Assembly: GCF_031599675.1 (NCBI RefSeq)
Contig: NZ_CP134223.1
Coordinates: 186,001 to 250,000, forward strand
DNA length: 64,000 bases
Direction of reading: 5' to 3'
From: Paenibacillus pedocola
GTDB lineage: Bacteria; Bacillota; Bacilli; Paenibacillales; Paenibacillaceae
The notes beneath the pieces are model-generated. The model was not told where the DNA came from. It made no database searches and worked only from the letters and a program-made list of their open reading frames with translations. Each line of letters starts with the position of its first letter. Within the stretch, counting starts at the first letter, position 1. The position numbers were made by a program, and so were the translations under genes. Positions 8,126 through 16,623 of the stretch are shown piece by piece.

Positions 8126-9961
8126 TCATAGTATATAGGAAGCCGTTTCCCTTGGATGGTTAAGAGGAAAATGATGACCATATGGAACAACATCAACCTT
8201 ACCAAGATGTAATGGAGCAGAATAGCGTCTATCTTGATCTCCCCAAATAATATGAAGATTATACCTTGGTACTTTGGTGAAATCACCTGGATAGTCTTTC
8301 GATAGAAAACGGTTAAGCTGAAGAGTTGTATTTAAAATTCTAGGCGAAGTAAAGCTGCTGCGTACTTTTGCAATATAATGTTTCGGAATGCTCTTCGTAT
8401 TTTCAAACAAACCATTACCAATTAAATAACGTTCTATTGAATTAGCGGTTGCTAACTTCAATGCCCATTTGTTTATAAATTGAGGAGCATTAAACGATTT
8501 GGAATTTTTTTTCGCAACAGGCGGCTGAAGTAAAGTAATAGTATTCTTCGTATCTATGTACTCTCGCACTAACGCTTCCAGCAGAATGACCGCTCCGAAG
8601 GAATGACCAATCCAATGTGCGCCATTAGTAGCTTTTCCTAATAACCCATTCACTACATTCAAATAGAGATCCAGAAGATTTTTCTCTCGTTTAAAAGGGG
8701 AACGCCCTAAACCTGGAAGGTCTGGAATCCATACAGGTTGACCAGTTTTTTCATGAAGCTCTAGTCCTAAAGGAAATAAATCCTCTCCATCACTCAACAA
8801 ACCGTGTAATAAAATAAATGGCTTACCCTCTCCTTGTATTTGATAAATCACAGTGTTTCCGATTAGTGTTCGTTCAAATGCATGATTATGCCGGTCATTT
8901 TGATACATCAAGCGATAATCCAAATCTGCTACTACGACCGGGAAAAAATTCATAACACTCGTCTTAGTAAACCAATCTTCTCCCATGATTTTTTTCGATA
9001 AATCATTTGAAAACTTTCTATTTGTAATAAAGTTCAGTCCATCAGATGGAATTTGTGTTATTTTACTTATCCCACTTTTCATAAGTGCCTTCATGAAGCG
9101 AATGGGCACAGAGATTTTAGGTGCTGCCATATTCATACTTTCTGACATAACTTCTAATAATTCAGATATATCCGGATCAAGCTGATTGTCTTGAACAAGT
9201 GTATATGTTTGAATAGACGATTGCTCCAGCTTAAAAACCTGAACAATAAACTTCGTTAGCTCATCGTTTGAAATAAGCGGTAATTTATACCCCTTGCCTC
9301 CAGGAATAACTGGCATCAGCCCTCTTCGCATACTCGCCACAAGTAAGCCTAAGCCTGCTACTTGCTCCGTACTCCCTGTTTTACTACTGCCGACTACAGT
9401 TGGTGGATTAATCACAGAAAGCGGATAGCCTATTGCGGATGCCTGCTGGCGAATATAAAGATCTGCTAAAAATTTTGTTCTTTCATAAGGATTTTTTATT
9501 TTCAAATAGTCGTGCCCTTCTTTAAATACATCAATCGCAACCTTGCTATTATTATCATCAAAGGGGGTCATATATCCTACTACATGAATAAATTGCTGCA
9601 AGCCCTTCAATTGATGGATACTTTTAGCGAATTCACTGATATGCTTGGCACCGTTTAAAAATACAGATGTTGCCTCTTGCTTTGTCGCTTGAATATCCAT
9701 TTGTCCACCTGCGTGAATAATAACATCCGTGTTCGATACCCTATCCTTATCTTCATCACTTAAACCTAAATCTGTTTTTGTCAAATCACCTTCAATAAAG
9801 TGCAGGGCCGCTTCGTTTGAAATACCTTTTTCTTGAAAAGCACGTGTTGCTTTACTTTTCGACCTCACTAAAAGAAAAATCATAACATCCTCTTTAAGAA
9901 ACTCCTCCACTAATTGCCTCCCAATAAAGCCTGTTCCACCTGTTAAAAATATTGTCCTCAT
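8126..9961 (-). CDS. SDR-family reductase fused to alpha/beta hydrolase
   Basis: 611 residues, two enzymes in one chain. Residues 1-~340: extended SDR / male-sterility-type NAD(P)-binding domain, with TGGTGFIGRQLVEE (residues 6-19) and a YxxxK-type active site in NPYERTKFLAD. Residues ~380-611: alpha/beta hydrolase, with oxyanion segment LLHGLLSDG, nucleophile elbow GHSFG, acidic WGDQD and catalytic His in YGHHFPLNHP. A role in remodelling an acyl or alcohol compound is plausible; the substrate is unknown. The gene is clearly more AT-rich than the backbone. A TetR gene lies 61 nt upstream on the same strand and a 20-bp operator sits just before the start, so induction by a TetR ligand is likely. 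Confidence 0.85.
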   Translation of the reverse strand: MRTIFLTGGTGFIGRQLVEEFLKEDVMIFLLVRSKSKATRAFQEKGISNEAALHFIEGDLTKTDLGLSDEDKDRVSNTDVIIHAGGQMDIQATKQEATSVFLNGAKHISEFAKSIHQLKGLQQFIHVVGYMTPFDDNNSKVAIDVFKEGHDYLKIKNPYERTKFLADLYIRQQASAIGYPLSVINPPTVVGSSKTGSTEQVAGLGLLVASMRRGLMPVIPGGKGYKLPLISNDELTKFIVQVFKLEQSSIQTYTLVQDNQLDPDISELLEVMSESMNMAAPKISVPIRFMKALMKSGISKITQIPSDGLNFITNRKFSNDLSKKIMGEDWFTKTSVMNFFPVVVADLDYRLMYQNDRHNHAFERTLIGNTVIYQIQGEGKPFILLHGLLSDGEDLFPLGLELHEKTGQPVWIPDLPGLGRSPFKREKNLLDLYLNVVNGLLGKATNGAHWIGHSFGAVILLEALVREYIDTKNTITLLQPPVAKKNSKSFNAPQFINKWALKLATANSIERYLIGNGLFENTKSIPKHYIAKVRSSFTSPRILNTTLQLNRFLSKDYPGDFTKVPRYNLHIIWGDQDRRYSAPLHLGKVDVVPYGHHFPLNHPRETASYIL

Positions 9962-9978
9962 ATCATCCGCTCTCCTTT

Positions 9979-9998
9979 TTAGTACTGAATAGTACTAA
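9979..9998 (-). promoter_or_regulatory. TetR operator 1 (before SDR/hydrolase gene)
   Basis: Perfect palindrome TTAGTACT-GAAT-AGTACTAA, 18 nt upstream of the fusion-gene start. It recurs with two mismatches at 10610, upstream of the tetR gene. Confidence 0.75.
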
Positions 9999-10022
9999 TT
10001 TCGTGTAAAAAAAATGCTTCTC

Positions 10023-10589
10023 TTATCGAAGCAAGTTGAAAAATTGGTTGGCTGTTTTCGTGATAACAGTTGCATCCTTCAATATTTCTGAAAGAAACAG
10101 CGCTCCTTCAAGATTCGTTATAAAAAGTGCCGCTACCTCGTCAATATGAATCGTATTACTAAACTCGCCTTTTTCTACTCCTTGTTTTAGTAATAGAGAG
10201 ACTTTCATTTGTAATCCTGTAAAAAAGAGACCTATTTTTTCTTTTATGTGCGTAGCTTGTGCAGGACTTTGAATATAAAGAGTAATAAATGGACAGCTAC
10301 CCTTATACTCTCTTGACTGAACTCCCTGCGATAACTGCTTTAAAAACATCTGGACACGATCTTCAACTGATAATTGGTTCTGAGAAAGTATTTGATCAAT
10401 TGCACGCTGATACGTTTCAATCCAATAATCAACGACCCCTGCTAACAATTCTTCCTTATCAGAGAAGTGATAATACACATTAGATTTTGATACTTTGCTT
10501 ACACGTACTAATTCATCCATGCTTGTATAAGCAAATCCTTTTTCTAAAAATAATGTTGCAGCTACTTCAATCACACGTTTTTGATTCAT
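10023..10589 (-). CDS. TetR/AcrR-family repressor
   Basis: 188 residues. N-terminal HTH with the family signature AATLFLEKGFAYTSMDELVRVSKVSKSNVYYHF broken here as AATLFLEKGF, TSMDELV and KSNVYYHF; the C-terminal ligand domain resembles the YcdC/PF13305-like set but is not assigned. Start placed at ATG 10589, which has AAAGG 8 nt upstream; an ATG at 10607 is in frame but has no ribosome site and abuts the operator. Two matching operators (10610 and 9979) imply autorepression and control of the downstream SDR/hydrolase gene. AT-rich like its partner. Confidence 0.88.
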   Translation of the reverse strand: MNQKRVIEVAATLFLEKGFAYTSMDELVRVSKVSKSNVYYHFSDKEELLAGVVDYWIETYQRAIDQILSQNQLSVEDRVQMFLKQLSQGVQSREYKGSCPFITLYIQSPAQATHIKEKIGLFFTGLQMKVSLLLKQGVEKGEFSNTIHIDEVAALFITNLEGALFLSEILKDATVITKTANQFFNLLR

Positions 10590-10609
10590 TAATTTTACCT
10601 TTGTCATAA

Positions 10610-10629
10610 CTAGAACTATACAGTACTAA
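10610..10629 (-). promoter_or_regulatory. TetR operator 2 (autoregulatory)
   Basis: CTAGAACT-ATAC-AGTACTAA, same spacing and right half-site as the operator at 9979; the left half-site differs at two bases. It lies 20 nt before the chosen tetR start. Confidence 0.65.
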
Positions 10630-10819
10630 TTTGTATGTTGCAAGTGAGAAGATAGTGCAACTGAAATTTCATGTTTCTTGGACATGTCAACTATGGAAAA
10701 AAAGGGCTAGGGATCAGGGCTAGAGTTGATAAGTAAGCAAGCATAGGCCACCTCCCCAAACAATCTAATCATCACGCGGCGGCGAAGTGTGGTTTTGCAC
10801 AGTCGCGCTTCAGTTTCCA

Positions 10820-10867
10820 GAATCCCTTTCCCATCAAGGCTTTAAGGATTTTTTGGGAAAGGGGTTC
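10820..10867. repeat. Hairpin with 13-bp arms
   Basis: GAATCCCTTTCCC pairs with GGGAAAGGGGTTC (one G-T wobble) across a 22-nt loop. It sits in the 10630-11248 gap, which otherwise holds only decayed coding sequence; it could be the end of a lost mobile element. Confidence 0.4.
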
Positions 10868-10924
10868 AACACGCCCATTCTATTCTTACGCACGCTCCTA
10901 CAACTCCGCCCCCTTATATTCCAT

Positions 10925-11068
10925 GCAGTCGCAGAGGCCAAAAAGGCTGGATCATCCATTTATTATATAAAAGACGGCAAACGGATACGTGAAGATGCCA
11001 CTGGGCAAAAATTCGAGATTACTTACGATGTAGCCGGAAATCGCACTGAGCTTGTTAGTCATGACTGA
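10925..11068 (+). pseudogene. C-terminal remnant of a small protein
   Basis: 47 protein-like codons (AVAEAKKAGSSIYYIKDGKR and on to TGA at 11066-11068) with no start codon; the upstream sequence in frame is not protein-like. It sits 13 nt before the truncated ATPase at 11082, an order expected for a two-gene antitoxin/toxin-like unit. Family not proven. Confidence 0.45.
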
Positions 11069-11081
11069 TTAGGAGTCTGTA

Positions 11082-11128
11082 ATGACGGTTTTTGCTGGCA
11101 CTAATGGAGCCGGGAAAAGCACAATCAG
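11082..11128 (+). pseudogene. N-terminal stub of a P-loop (zeta-toxin-like) protein
   Basis: ATG followed by MTVFAGTNGAGKSTIS, a Walker A motif right at the N-terminus as in zeta-toxin/UNAG-kinase-like proteins. After about 16 codons it runs directly into a terminator like the one behind ssrA (GACACC/GGTGTC). The rest of the gene has been lost at that junction. Confidence 0.5.
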
Positions 11129-11137
11129 TTTTCAAAT

Positions 11138-11165
11138 AAAGACACCCTCAGGGGTGTCTTTTGTT
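11138..11165 (+). terminator. Terminator resembling the ssrA terminator
   Basis: AAAGACACC-CTCAGG-GGTGTCTTT then T-rich sequence; stem identical to the hairpin at 13327-13350 and close to 3728-3749. Confidence 0.6.
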
Positions 11166-11248
11166 TTACTTTTATAGAGTTGTTGAAGGAAAGATTGAGG
11201 GAAGCTTTAGTTCATCCAGGAAAATCATCTTTCTCCAATTCGCATCAA

Positions 11249-12136
11249 TTATTTAGCATTCATTTGGGACAGCTCTACAAACTGTTTTTTCATATCCTTC
11301 GTCACAACCAGTTCATCCAACTTGATCGTTTCGACACCTTGCGGCACTTCTTTCAGAATCTGATCAATTGTCGGCTCTCCATAGAATATCGCTTCTGGAT
11401 TGTTACTGAAATGTTGTGGAATGATGACCTTTACATCCATATCGTATAACGATTGAAAAATAGCGGTGTTTTTCAATGTTTCCGGGCCGTATTCTCCCGC
11501 ATAGGTCAGAACAACGTCCGCACCTTTCACGGCCTTAAGTACCTCTGGCAACTCTATCTTATCCGTCTCCCCCATGTGTACGATCTTGAAATCACCAAAA
11601 CGAAATACGAATATTTCGTTGTCCCCTAAATTGGATACATGTTTGGAGGGGAACCCGGTTACTTCTACCTCACCGACTGTAATGGGTTCTTTCATCAGGG
11701 CAGGAACAAGTCTTTGGGGATCTCCCTTAAGCTGCTTCAAATCCGGAACATGATCATCATGGTAATGGGACACTGTGTAGGCATCCACCTCCATATCAGG
11801 AGCTGGACCAAAAAATGCTTTTAATTTGGCCGGGTAGGGGTCGGTCAGGAATGTTGTTCCATCAGGAAAGGTTAAATAAAAGCATGAATTCCCCACGTAT
11901 TTAATGGTCAAGGGAACATTCTGTGTTGGTTTAGAAGACGGTGCGCTGGTGACAGCGGTTTCCGTGCCAGGTTCACTGCTTGCGGGTGCAGGAGATGATA
12001 CCTTTGCAGCGGCTGCTTCCGTATTAGGCGTACCCCTTGTTGCGTCAGTTTTCGAACAACCCCCCAACATGGCACAACAGATAAGAATCAAAAGTAACAC
12101 AGCCAGCACTCCGGTACTTCTTCTTTCAAATTTCAT
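11249..12136 (-). CDS. Metallo-beta-lactamase-fold lipoprotein
   Basis: 295 residues, exported and lipid-anchored: basic N-terminus, hydrophobic stretch and lipobox LGGC with Cys27, then a Ser/Pro/Thr-rich linker to about residue 80. The rest is an MBL-fold hydrolase of UlaG-like type with the metal motif SHYHDDH, a later SKHVSN and a C-terminal IPQHF strand. Substrate unknown. Start moved to ATG 12136, which has GAGGGGAG 8 nt upstream; the longer frame from 12178 would place 14 residues ahead of a good ribosome site. Divergent from the AraC gene at 12342, sharing a roughly 200-nt control region. Confidence 0.85.
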   Translation of the reverse strand: MKFERRSTGVLAVLLLILICCAMLGGCSKTDATRGTPNTEAAAAKVSSPAPASSEPGTETAVTSAPSSKPTQNVPLTIKYVGNSCFYLTFPDGTTFLTDPYPAKLKAFFGPAPDMEVDAYTVSHYHDDHVPDLKQLKGDPQRLVPALMKEPITVGEVEVTGFPSKHVSNLGDNEIFVFRFGDFKIVHMGETDKIELPEVLKAVKGADVVLTYAGEYGPETLKNTAIFQSLYDMDVKVIIPQHFSNNPEAIFYGEPTIDQILKEVPQGVETIKLDELVVTKDMKKQFVELSQMNAK

Positions 12137-12341
12137 AGTATGACTCCCCTCAAACGATTTATGATACAGAGAAATCATACCTAATCTCCTTTGCAGCGAG
12201 AATGGTGTATCCGCAATAGCTGTTTGCTTATAAACAAGTTTTGCACTACACTCTGAAATTCTGCAGATCTATCCCTTAACCCAAAAGTGTTATAAAATGG
12301 ATGGGGTAAACGACTTACAATGGATAACTGAGGTGAACGCT

Positions 12342-13262
12342 GTGGATTTTGTAACAACCGGTAGAGAAGTGCATTCCGGGTATCGGCTTCCGTTATACTT
12401 TGCTGAACATGAATCATGTATTAAAGATACTCGGGGCTATGGCAGATGGAGTCTGGTGCTGATTGAGAAGGGGTCAGGCATCCTATCTTACGGAGGCTTG
12501 CAAACGCCTTTTACTTCACCTGTGATTCTGTGTATTAATGAACATGAACATGTGGAACTGAACGTATCCTCCGGTATATCCATAAAGTCCGTTTATTTTG
12601 ATCCATTAGTTGTGAATAGCAAATTCAATTTCGAAAATGTCCATAATCCTCATGGTGATTTCTCCGACACTGAAGAGCAGGACCTTTATCTGCTTCAGCC
12701 ATTCATTAGGAGAAGTCTGGAATATCCCTGCATCTCTACAATAGATACTGCAAATGCTCAACATATCTCTAAGCTCTTGTTGCAGATGAACCAGACACTT
12801 GTGGCCCAAAGTGACTTCAATTGGCCCTGTCGCTCCCGCTCGCTTTTACTGGAAGTGCTTATTCTCCTCTCAAAGCTGATCAATCAAGAGGAAAGTCTAT
12901 CAGAAGCAGAGGATACTGAACCTTGTGATAGGGTAAACGATATTTTGATTTATTTACATACAAACTATTCGAACAAAATAACGCTGAATGAATTAAGCCG
13001 AATGTTTCATGTTAACCGGACCACCTTGAATCATCAGTTCTCCCAGCTCACCAATTTGTCTGTCATCGATTATTTGATCAAGTACCGCGTGCAAATAGCC
13101 GCCACTTTGTTGAGAGACACCTTGCTTCCGGTCGCGGAGATCATGGAGAGGGCCGGCTTCCACAACACTACGCATTTTTGGAGAATGTTTAAAAAGCATA
13201 CCGCGCTCTCCCCCTCCAGCTACCGGAAACAAAATTGCTGGATGTATGCTTCAGGTGAATAG
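12342..13262 (+). CDS. AraC-family transcriptional regulator
   Basis: 306 residues. N-terminal cupin-like sensing half (residues 1-~130), C-terminal AraC DNA-binding domain (last 100 residues) with two HTH motifs: ITLNELSRMFHVNRTTLNHQF and VAEIMERAGFHNTTHFWRMF, ending in the usual SPSSYRK. GTG 12342 chosen since GAGGTGA precedes it by 6 nt; an upstream in-frame ATG at 12297 has no ribosome site and overlaps a -10-like TATAAA (12291). The ligand is unknown; the divergent MBL lipoprotein gene is a candidate target. Confidence 0.85.
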   Translation: MDFVTTGREVHSGYRLPLYFAEHESCIKDTRGYGRWSLVLIEKGSGILSYGGLQTPFTSPVILCINEHEHVELNVSSGISIKSVYFDPLVVNSKFNFENVHNPHGDFSDTEEQDLYLLQPFIRRSLEYPCISTIDTANAQHISKLLLQMNQTLVAQSDFNWPCRSRSLLLEVLILLSKLINQEESLSEAEDTEPCDRVNDILIYLHTNYSNKITLNELSRMFHVNRTTLNHQFSQLTNLSVIDYLIKYRVQIAATLLRDTLLPVAEIMERAGFHNTTHFWRMFKKHTALSPSSYRKQNCWMYASGE

Positions 13263-13302
13263 TTCTTTCAATTGTAAGAGACAGGGTTTTTAAAAGTGTA
13301 AG

Positions 13303-13353
13303 CTCGGCTCCATATGGAGTAAAGTAAAAGACACCTTTAGGGGTGTCTTTTTT
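13303..13353 (+). repeat. ssrA 3' end plus terminator (scar copy D)
   Basis: Starts with CTCGGCTCCATATGGAGT, identical to ssrA 3703-3720 including the acceptor strand and CCA, then AAAGTA and a GACACC/GGTGTC terminator with T run. It is the likely distal boundary of the accessory region. The hairpin can also end the convergent doc transcript. Confidence 0.88.
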
Positions 13354-13371
13354 GTTTCATCAAACAAGGGC

Positions 13372-13773
13372 CTACACTAGCTTCACACAATGCTGCTGGA
13401 TCATTGCGGCCAGCTCATCAAAACTATATTTATGATTCACCATATCAACAGTAAAGTCTTCCGCTAGCTTGCTCTCCATCTTAAAGCTCAAACCATTATA
13501 ACGCAAAAAGATTACAAGTGCGGTAAATGCTGTGCGTTTGTTACCGTTTTGAAACGGGTGATTTTGACCGAGGGATTCAAAGAGAGCAGCTGCTTTACCA
13601 AAAATAGTAGGATAAGCATCATCACCAAATGCGGATGACCCGGCGCGAAGAACGGCAGATTCCAGCAGGCCGGGATTTTTCACTCCAATCTGCTCTCCTG
13701 GACTATATCTCTGTATCATTGCAACATTGATCGCTATAACTTCCTGCGTGGTCAAATAACGGACTTCACTCAT
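13372..13773 (-). CDS. doc: Doc-type toxin (Fic fold)
   Basis: 133 residues, the length of death-on-curing toxins. Hallmark HPFQNGNKRTAF (residues ~71-82) is the Doc version of the Fic loop; Doc proteins phosphorylate EF-Tu. N-terminal YLTTQEVIAINVAMI and VKNPGLLESAVLRA are also typical. The ATG overlaps the stop of the antitoxin gene by 4 nt (ATGA), showing translational coupling. Toxicity in this host is inference. Confidence 0.9.
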   Translation of the reverse strand: MSEVRYLTTQEVIAINVAMIQRYSPGEQIGVKNPGLLESAVLRAGSSAFGDDAYPTIFGKAAALFESLGQNHPFQNGNKRTAFTALVIFLRYNGLSFKMESKLAEDFTVDMVNHKYSFDELAAMIQQHCVKLV

Positions 13774-14033
13774 CTGTCTTTGAGTCCTTTTAAGGTCTCA
13801 TCATATTCATTGATAACCTCGGACAGACAATCCATGAAATCTTCACTAATTCCTGCGGGCAATGTGACCTTGGCGGACTTTTTGATAACGATCTCTCCAC
13901 TGTGGGGATGGACCTCGATTTGAACAGTATCGCCTAACTCCAGGCCAATTTGTTTGAAAGCATCCGTCATGGTAATGCCCAGACTATTCCCGAATTTGGT
14001 AATCTTCCGTTCCATTTCAATCCCCCTGTCCAT
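13770..14033 (-). CDS. AbrB/MazE-fold antitoxin partner of Doc
   Basis: 87 residues: swapped-hairpin SpoVT/AbrB DNA-binding fold in the first ~50 residues (ERKITKFGNSLGITMTDAFK, then ELGDTVQIEV), followed by a helical C-terminus that would wrap the toxin. AGGAGG lies 7 nt before ATG 14033; an internal ATG at 14015 also has a G-rich site. Not Phd-type, although it pairs with a Doc toxin. Probably represses its own operon. Confidence 0.85.
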   Translation of the reverse strand: MDRGIEMERKITKFGNSLGITMTDAFKQIGLELGDTVQIEVHPHSGEIVIKKSAKVTLPAGISEDFMDCLSEVINEYDETLKGLKDR

Positions 14034-14287
14034 CGTATTGCCTCCTTATCATCCTGTTCAACTGTTATAACAATTATACGATAAGTAATGGAGATGAGAA
14101 ATTATTTTTTCCGGGAGAGTATCTTTCCCCTGTCATATAATCATTATCACAGAATTCTGCATTAAGCACTCCGATATGAGCAAATGATTGTTTAGGAACC
14201 GTTTTGGGGTCTGATATGCTCAGGATGCCCGGATTAGCGGATAAATAGGGAGGTGACAAGAGGAAACCGAGGAAGCCCACAACCTTT

Positions 14288-14301
14288 TACAAACGGTTAC
14301 A
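14288..14301. promoter_or_regulatory. Possible CcpA (cre) or LacI-type operator
   Basis: TACAAACGGTTACA is a partial dyad close to the cre pattern TGTAANCGNTNNCA on the opposite strand (one or two mismatches), 38 nt upstream of the pectate lyase start. The rest of the 14034-14339 gap has no recognisable gene. Confidence 0.4.
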
Positions 14302-14339
14302 GGTGTATCTGCAACAAATACAAAACGGGAGGCAGTTAA

Positions 14340-16520
14340 ATGAAGAAAACAATTTCAAAGGTAACCAGTATTGTTATGCTGTTTGCTCTTGCACTAACTT
14401 TAATAGCAGGCGGATGGGGGAATACCGTGGCACATGCTGCGGGCCTTACGATCACCGGCAGCGGAGGCTGGAACGAAGCCGCATATGTAGAATGGTCACC
14501 GGTTAGTAATGCCTCAGGATACAATGTATATGTTAAACCGGCAAGCGCAGCGGACTCGCAGTATCAGCAGATCCATAATGAATTGATCCGCAAATATGCT
14601 TCCTATTGGAGAGCTGATGCAGTAGGGCTGGCAGCCGGAAGTTATGTGATGAAGGTCGAGGCTGCGCTGACAGGAGGAGGGACGGCAAGTGCTGTATCCG
14701 ATACGTTATCTGTAGCGTCATTTGACCGGTCCGGATTTGCTTTTTCGGCAAACTCTCCGTTAGGCACAGGTTCAGGCGCATATAATGCGAATGGCACCTT
14801 GAAAAGCGGCGCTCAGGTTTTGTATATCACCTCCCAGAATGCACAGACCGTAACGCTTCCCGTAAAAGTCAGCAGCTCAGGTGCTGTACAAAACGGCGTG
14901 GGTTTGGGCGGGATTTTGACCCTAAGACAAAAAGGCTACGACACCACTCCGCTCGCCATCCGGATTATTGGCAAAGTTACGGCCTCAGATCTGAGCGGGC
15001 AGCTGAACAGCAGCGGATATCTTCAGGTCAAAGGTAAAAGTAATTATTCGGAAATGAATATTACAATTGAAGGGATCGGGGACGACGCTTACGCCTATGG
15101 CTGGGGGCTGCTTCTGAGATATGTCGGCAATGTGGAAGTAAGAAACCTGGGCCTGATGTTATTCCCGGACGATGGCGTATCGATGGACACTGGGAATGCG
15201 AATGTATGGGTGCATAATAATGATATTTTCTACGGATCTGCAGGAGGGGATGCGGACCAGGCTAAGGGCGACGGTTCCACAGACCTTAAGAACGGTTCGT
15301 CGTACATCACGATCTCTTACAACCACTACTGGGATTCCGGAAAATCTTCGCTGGTCGGGCTGACCGAGCCGGCGGAATTCTTCGCCACCTTCCATCATAA
15401 CTGGTTCGATCATTCGGACTCCCGTCATCCGCGTATCCGTGTGGCCTCTGTTCATATCTATAATAACTTCTATGATGGCGTCTCAAAATATGGCGTTGGG
15501 GTTACCAGCGGAGGTTCCGCCTTTGTCGAATCCAACTATTTTAGACATACCAAATATCCGATGATGATTTCTCTGCAAGGCACGGATGCTCTGGGAGAAG
15601 AGGGCACGTTCTCAGGCGAAAATGGCGGGATGATCAAAGCCTACAACAATCTTGTTGCGGATGCGGCCAGTCTGATTTATGCCAACTCCAATACTGGAAC
15701 AGCTCCGGCTAACGCAACTTCTTTTGATGCGTACCTGGCATCGGCGAGAAATGAAACCGTTCCGGGCTCATACAAGGCTTTAACGGGCGGAACCGCTTAT
15801 AACAACTTCGATACAACAGTTAACACGGGAGTAAGTGCATCTGCCGTTGACAGCGTAAGCGCAGTAGAACAGATTGTTACGGCAAAAGCCGGCCGCCTGG
15901 ACAGCGGAGACTTCGCCTGGACATTCAATGATTCCGTGGATGACGCATCCTATGACCTCAATACAGCACTGATGTCCGCAATCAGAAGCTACACCACCGG
16001 GCTTGTATCGGTAGGCGGCAACTCCAGCCCAACGAGCCCGACTCCAACACCAACCGCAACGGCTACAGCTACTTCTGTGCCAACAGCAACTCCTGTGCCA
16101 ACAGCAACGCCTGCACCAACTGCAACCGCCACGCCAACGGCAACGCCTGCACCAACTGCAACCGCTACACCGACAGCAACTCCAACCACTGGAGCTTACG
16201 TGCACAACTTCACCACGTCAGGGACAACAAGCAGCTTCTTTAATATTCAAGGCAATCTCTCCACCAGCAAGGGGACGGTCGTATATAATGGTCTGACTCT
16301 AACCCAATGTCTGAAAATCGAGAGCTCAACCAGCATCGCGTTCACTGCAACAAAAGCTTCTACCCTGACATTAGTGTTTAACGCAGAAGGGACCCAGATA
16401 AAAGTGGATGGAACAAGCTATCCGATCACAAACCGTATTGCTACTGTGTCACTTGCGGCGGGCGCACATACCATTACGAAGGACAGTACGGCAAACCTGT
16501 ATTACATTGAGTTAAAATAG
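14340..16520 (+). CDS. Secreted pectate lyase (PL1) with Thr-Pro linker and C-terminal domain
   Basis: 726 residues. Signal peptide 1-~34 (KK, long hydrophobic run, AHA-A). Residues ~38-125 look like an FN3 module (AYVEWSPVSNASGYNVYV). The parallel beta-helix pectate lyase core spans ~135-540: DGVSMDTGNANVWVHNNDIF, DQAKGDGSTDLK (Ca site), SYNHYWDSGKSSLVG and the catalytic-loop RHPRIR. Residues ~560-620 are a TP/TATP-rich linker. The last ~100 residues form a beta-rich domain of unknown family, perhaps carbohydrate-binding. It would cleave polygalacturonate outside the cell by beta-elimination. GGGAGG precedes the ATG. Confidence 0.93.
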   Translation: MKKTISKVTSIVMLFALALTLIAGGWGNTVAHAAGLTITGSGGWNEAAYVEWSPVSNASGYNVYVKPASAADSQYQQIHNELIRKYASYWRADAVGLAAGSYVMKVEAALTGGGTASAVSDTLSVASFDRSGFAFSANSPLGTGSGAYNANGTLKSGAQVLYITSQNAQTVTLPVKVSSSGAVQNGVGLGGILTLRQKGYDTTPLAIRIIGKVTASDLSGQLNSSGYLQVKGKSNYSEMNITIEGIGDDAYAYGWGLLLRYVGNVEVRNLGLMLFPDDGVSMDTGNANVWVHNNDIFYGSAGGDADQAKGDGSTDLKNGSSYITISYNHYWDSGKSSLVGLTEPAEFFATFHHNWFDHSDSRHPRIRVASVHIYNNFYDGVSKYGVGVTSGGSAFVESNYFRHTKYPMMISLQGTDALGEEGTFSGENGGMIKAYNNLVADAASLIYANSNTGTAPANATSFDAYLASARNETVPGSYKALTGGTAYNNFDTTVNTGVSASAVDSVSAVEQIVTAKAGRLDSGDFAWTFNDSVDDASYDLNTALMSAIRSYTTGLVSVGGNSSPTSPTPTPTATATATSVPTATPVPTATPAPTATATPTATPAPTATATPTATPTTGAYVHNFTTSGTTSSFFNIQGNLSTSKGTVVYNGLTLTQCLKIESSTSIAFTATKASTLTLVFNAEGTQIKVDGTSYPITNRIATVSLAAGAHTITKDSTANLYYIELK

Positions 16521-16575
16521 AGGGCCGGGAGAAGCATTAGTGGCAATTGAGGTGCCAGCGGCCAGTCAAAAGCAG

Positions 16576-16603
16576 AAAGCGACCTTTGGGGGTCGCTTTT
16601 CTC
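16576..16603 (+). terminator. Terminator after pectate lyase
   Basis: AAAGCGACC / GGTCGCTTT, 9-bp perfect stem, TTTT behind it. Confidence 0.85.
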
Positions 16604-16623
16604 TATTTTCTAAATATTTTTTG

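Noticed and set aside
7864..8286. Minus-strand 140-codon frame downstream of the SDR/hydrolase gene
   Set aside because: Its first third overlaps the fusion gene in another frame and the rest shows no recognisable protein or ribosome site.
10820..10867. Complete insertion sequence in the 10630-10925 gap
   Set aside because: Only one hairpin with 13-bp arms is present; no transposase reading frame or flanking repeats could be found.
16020..16195. CRISPR-like or minisatellite repeat
   Set aside because: The repeats are in-frame codons for a Thr-Pro-Ala linker of the pectate lyase, with no spacers. No CRISPR array was seen anywhere in the window.
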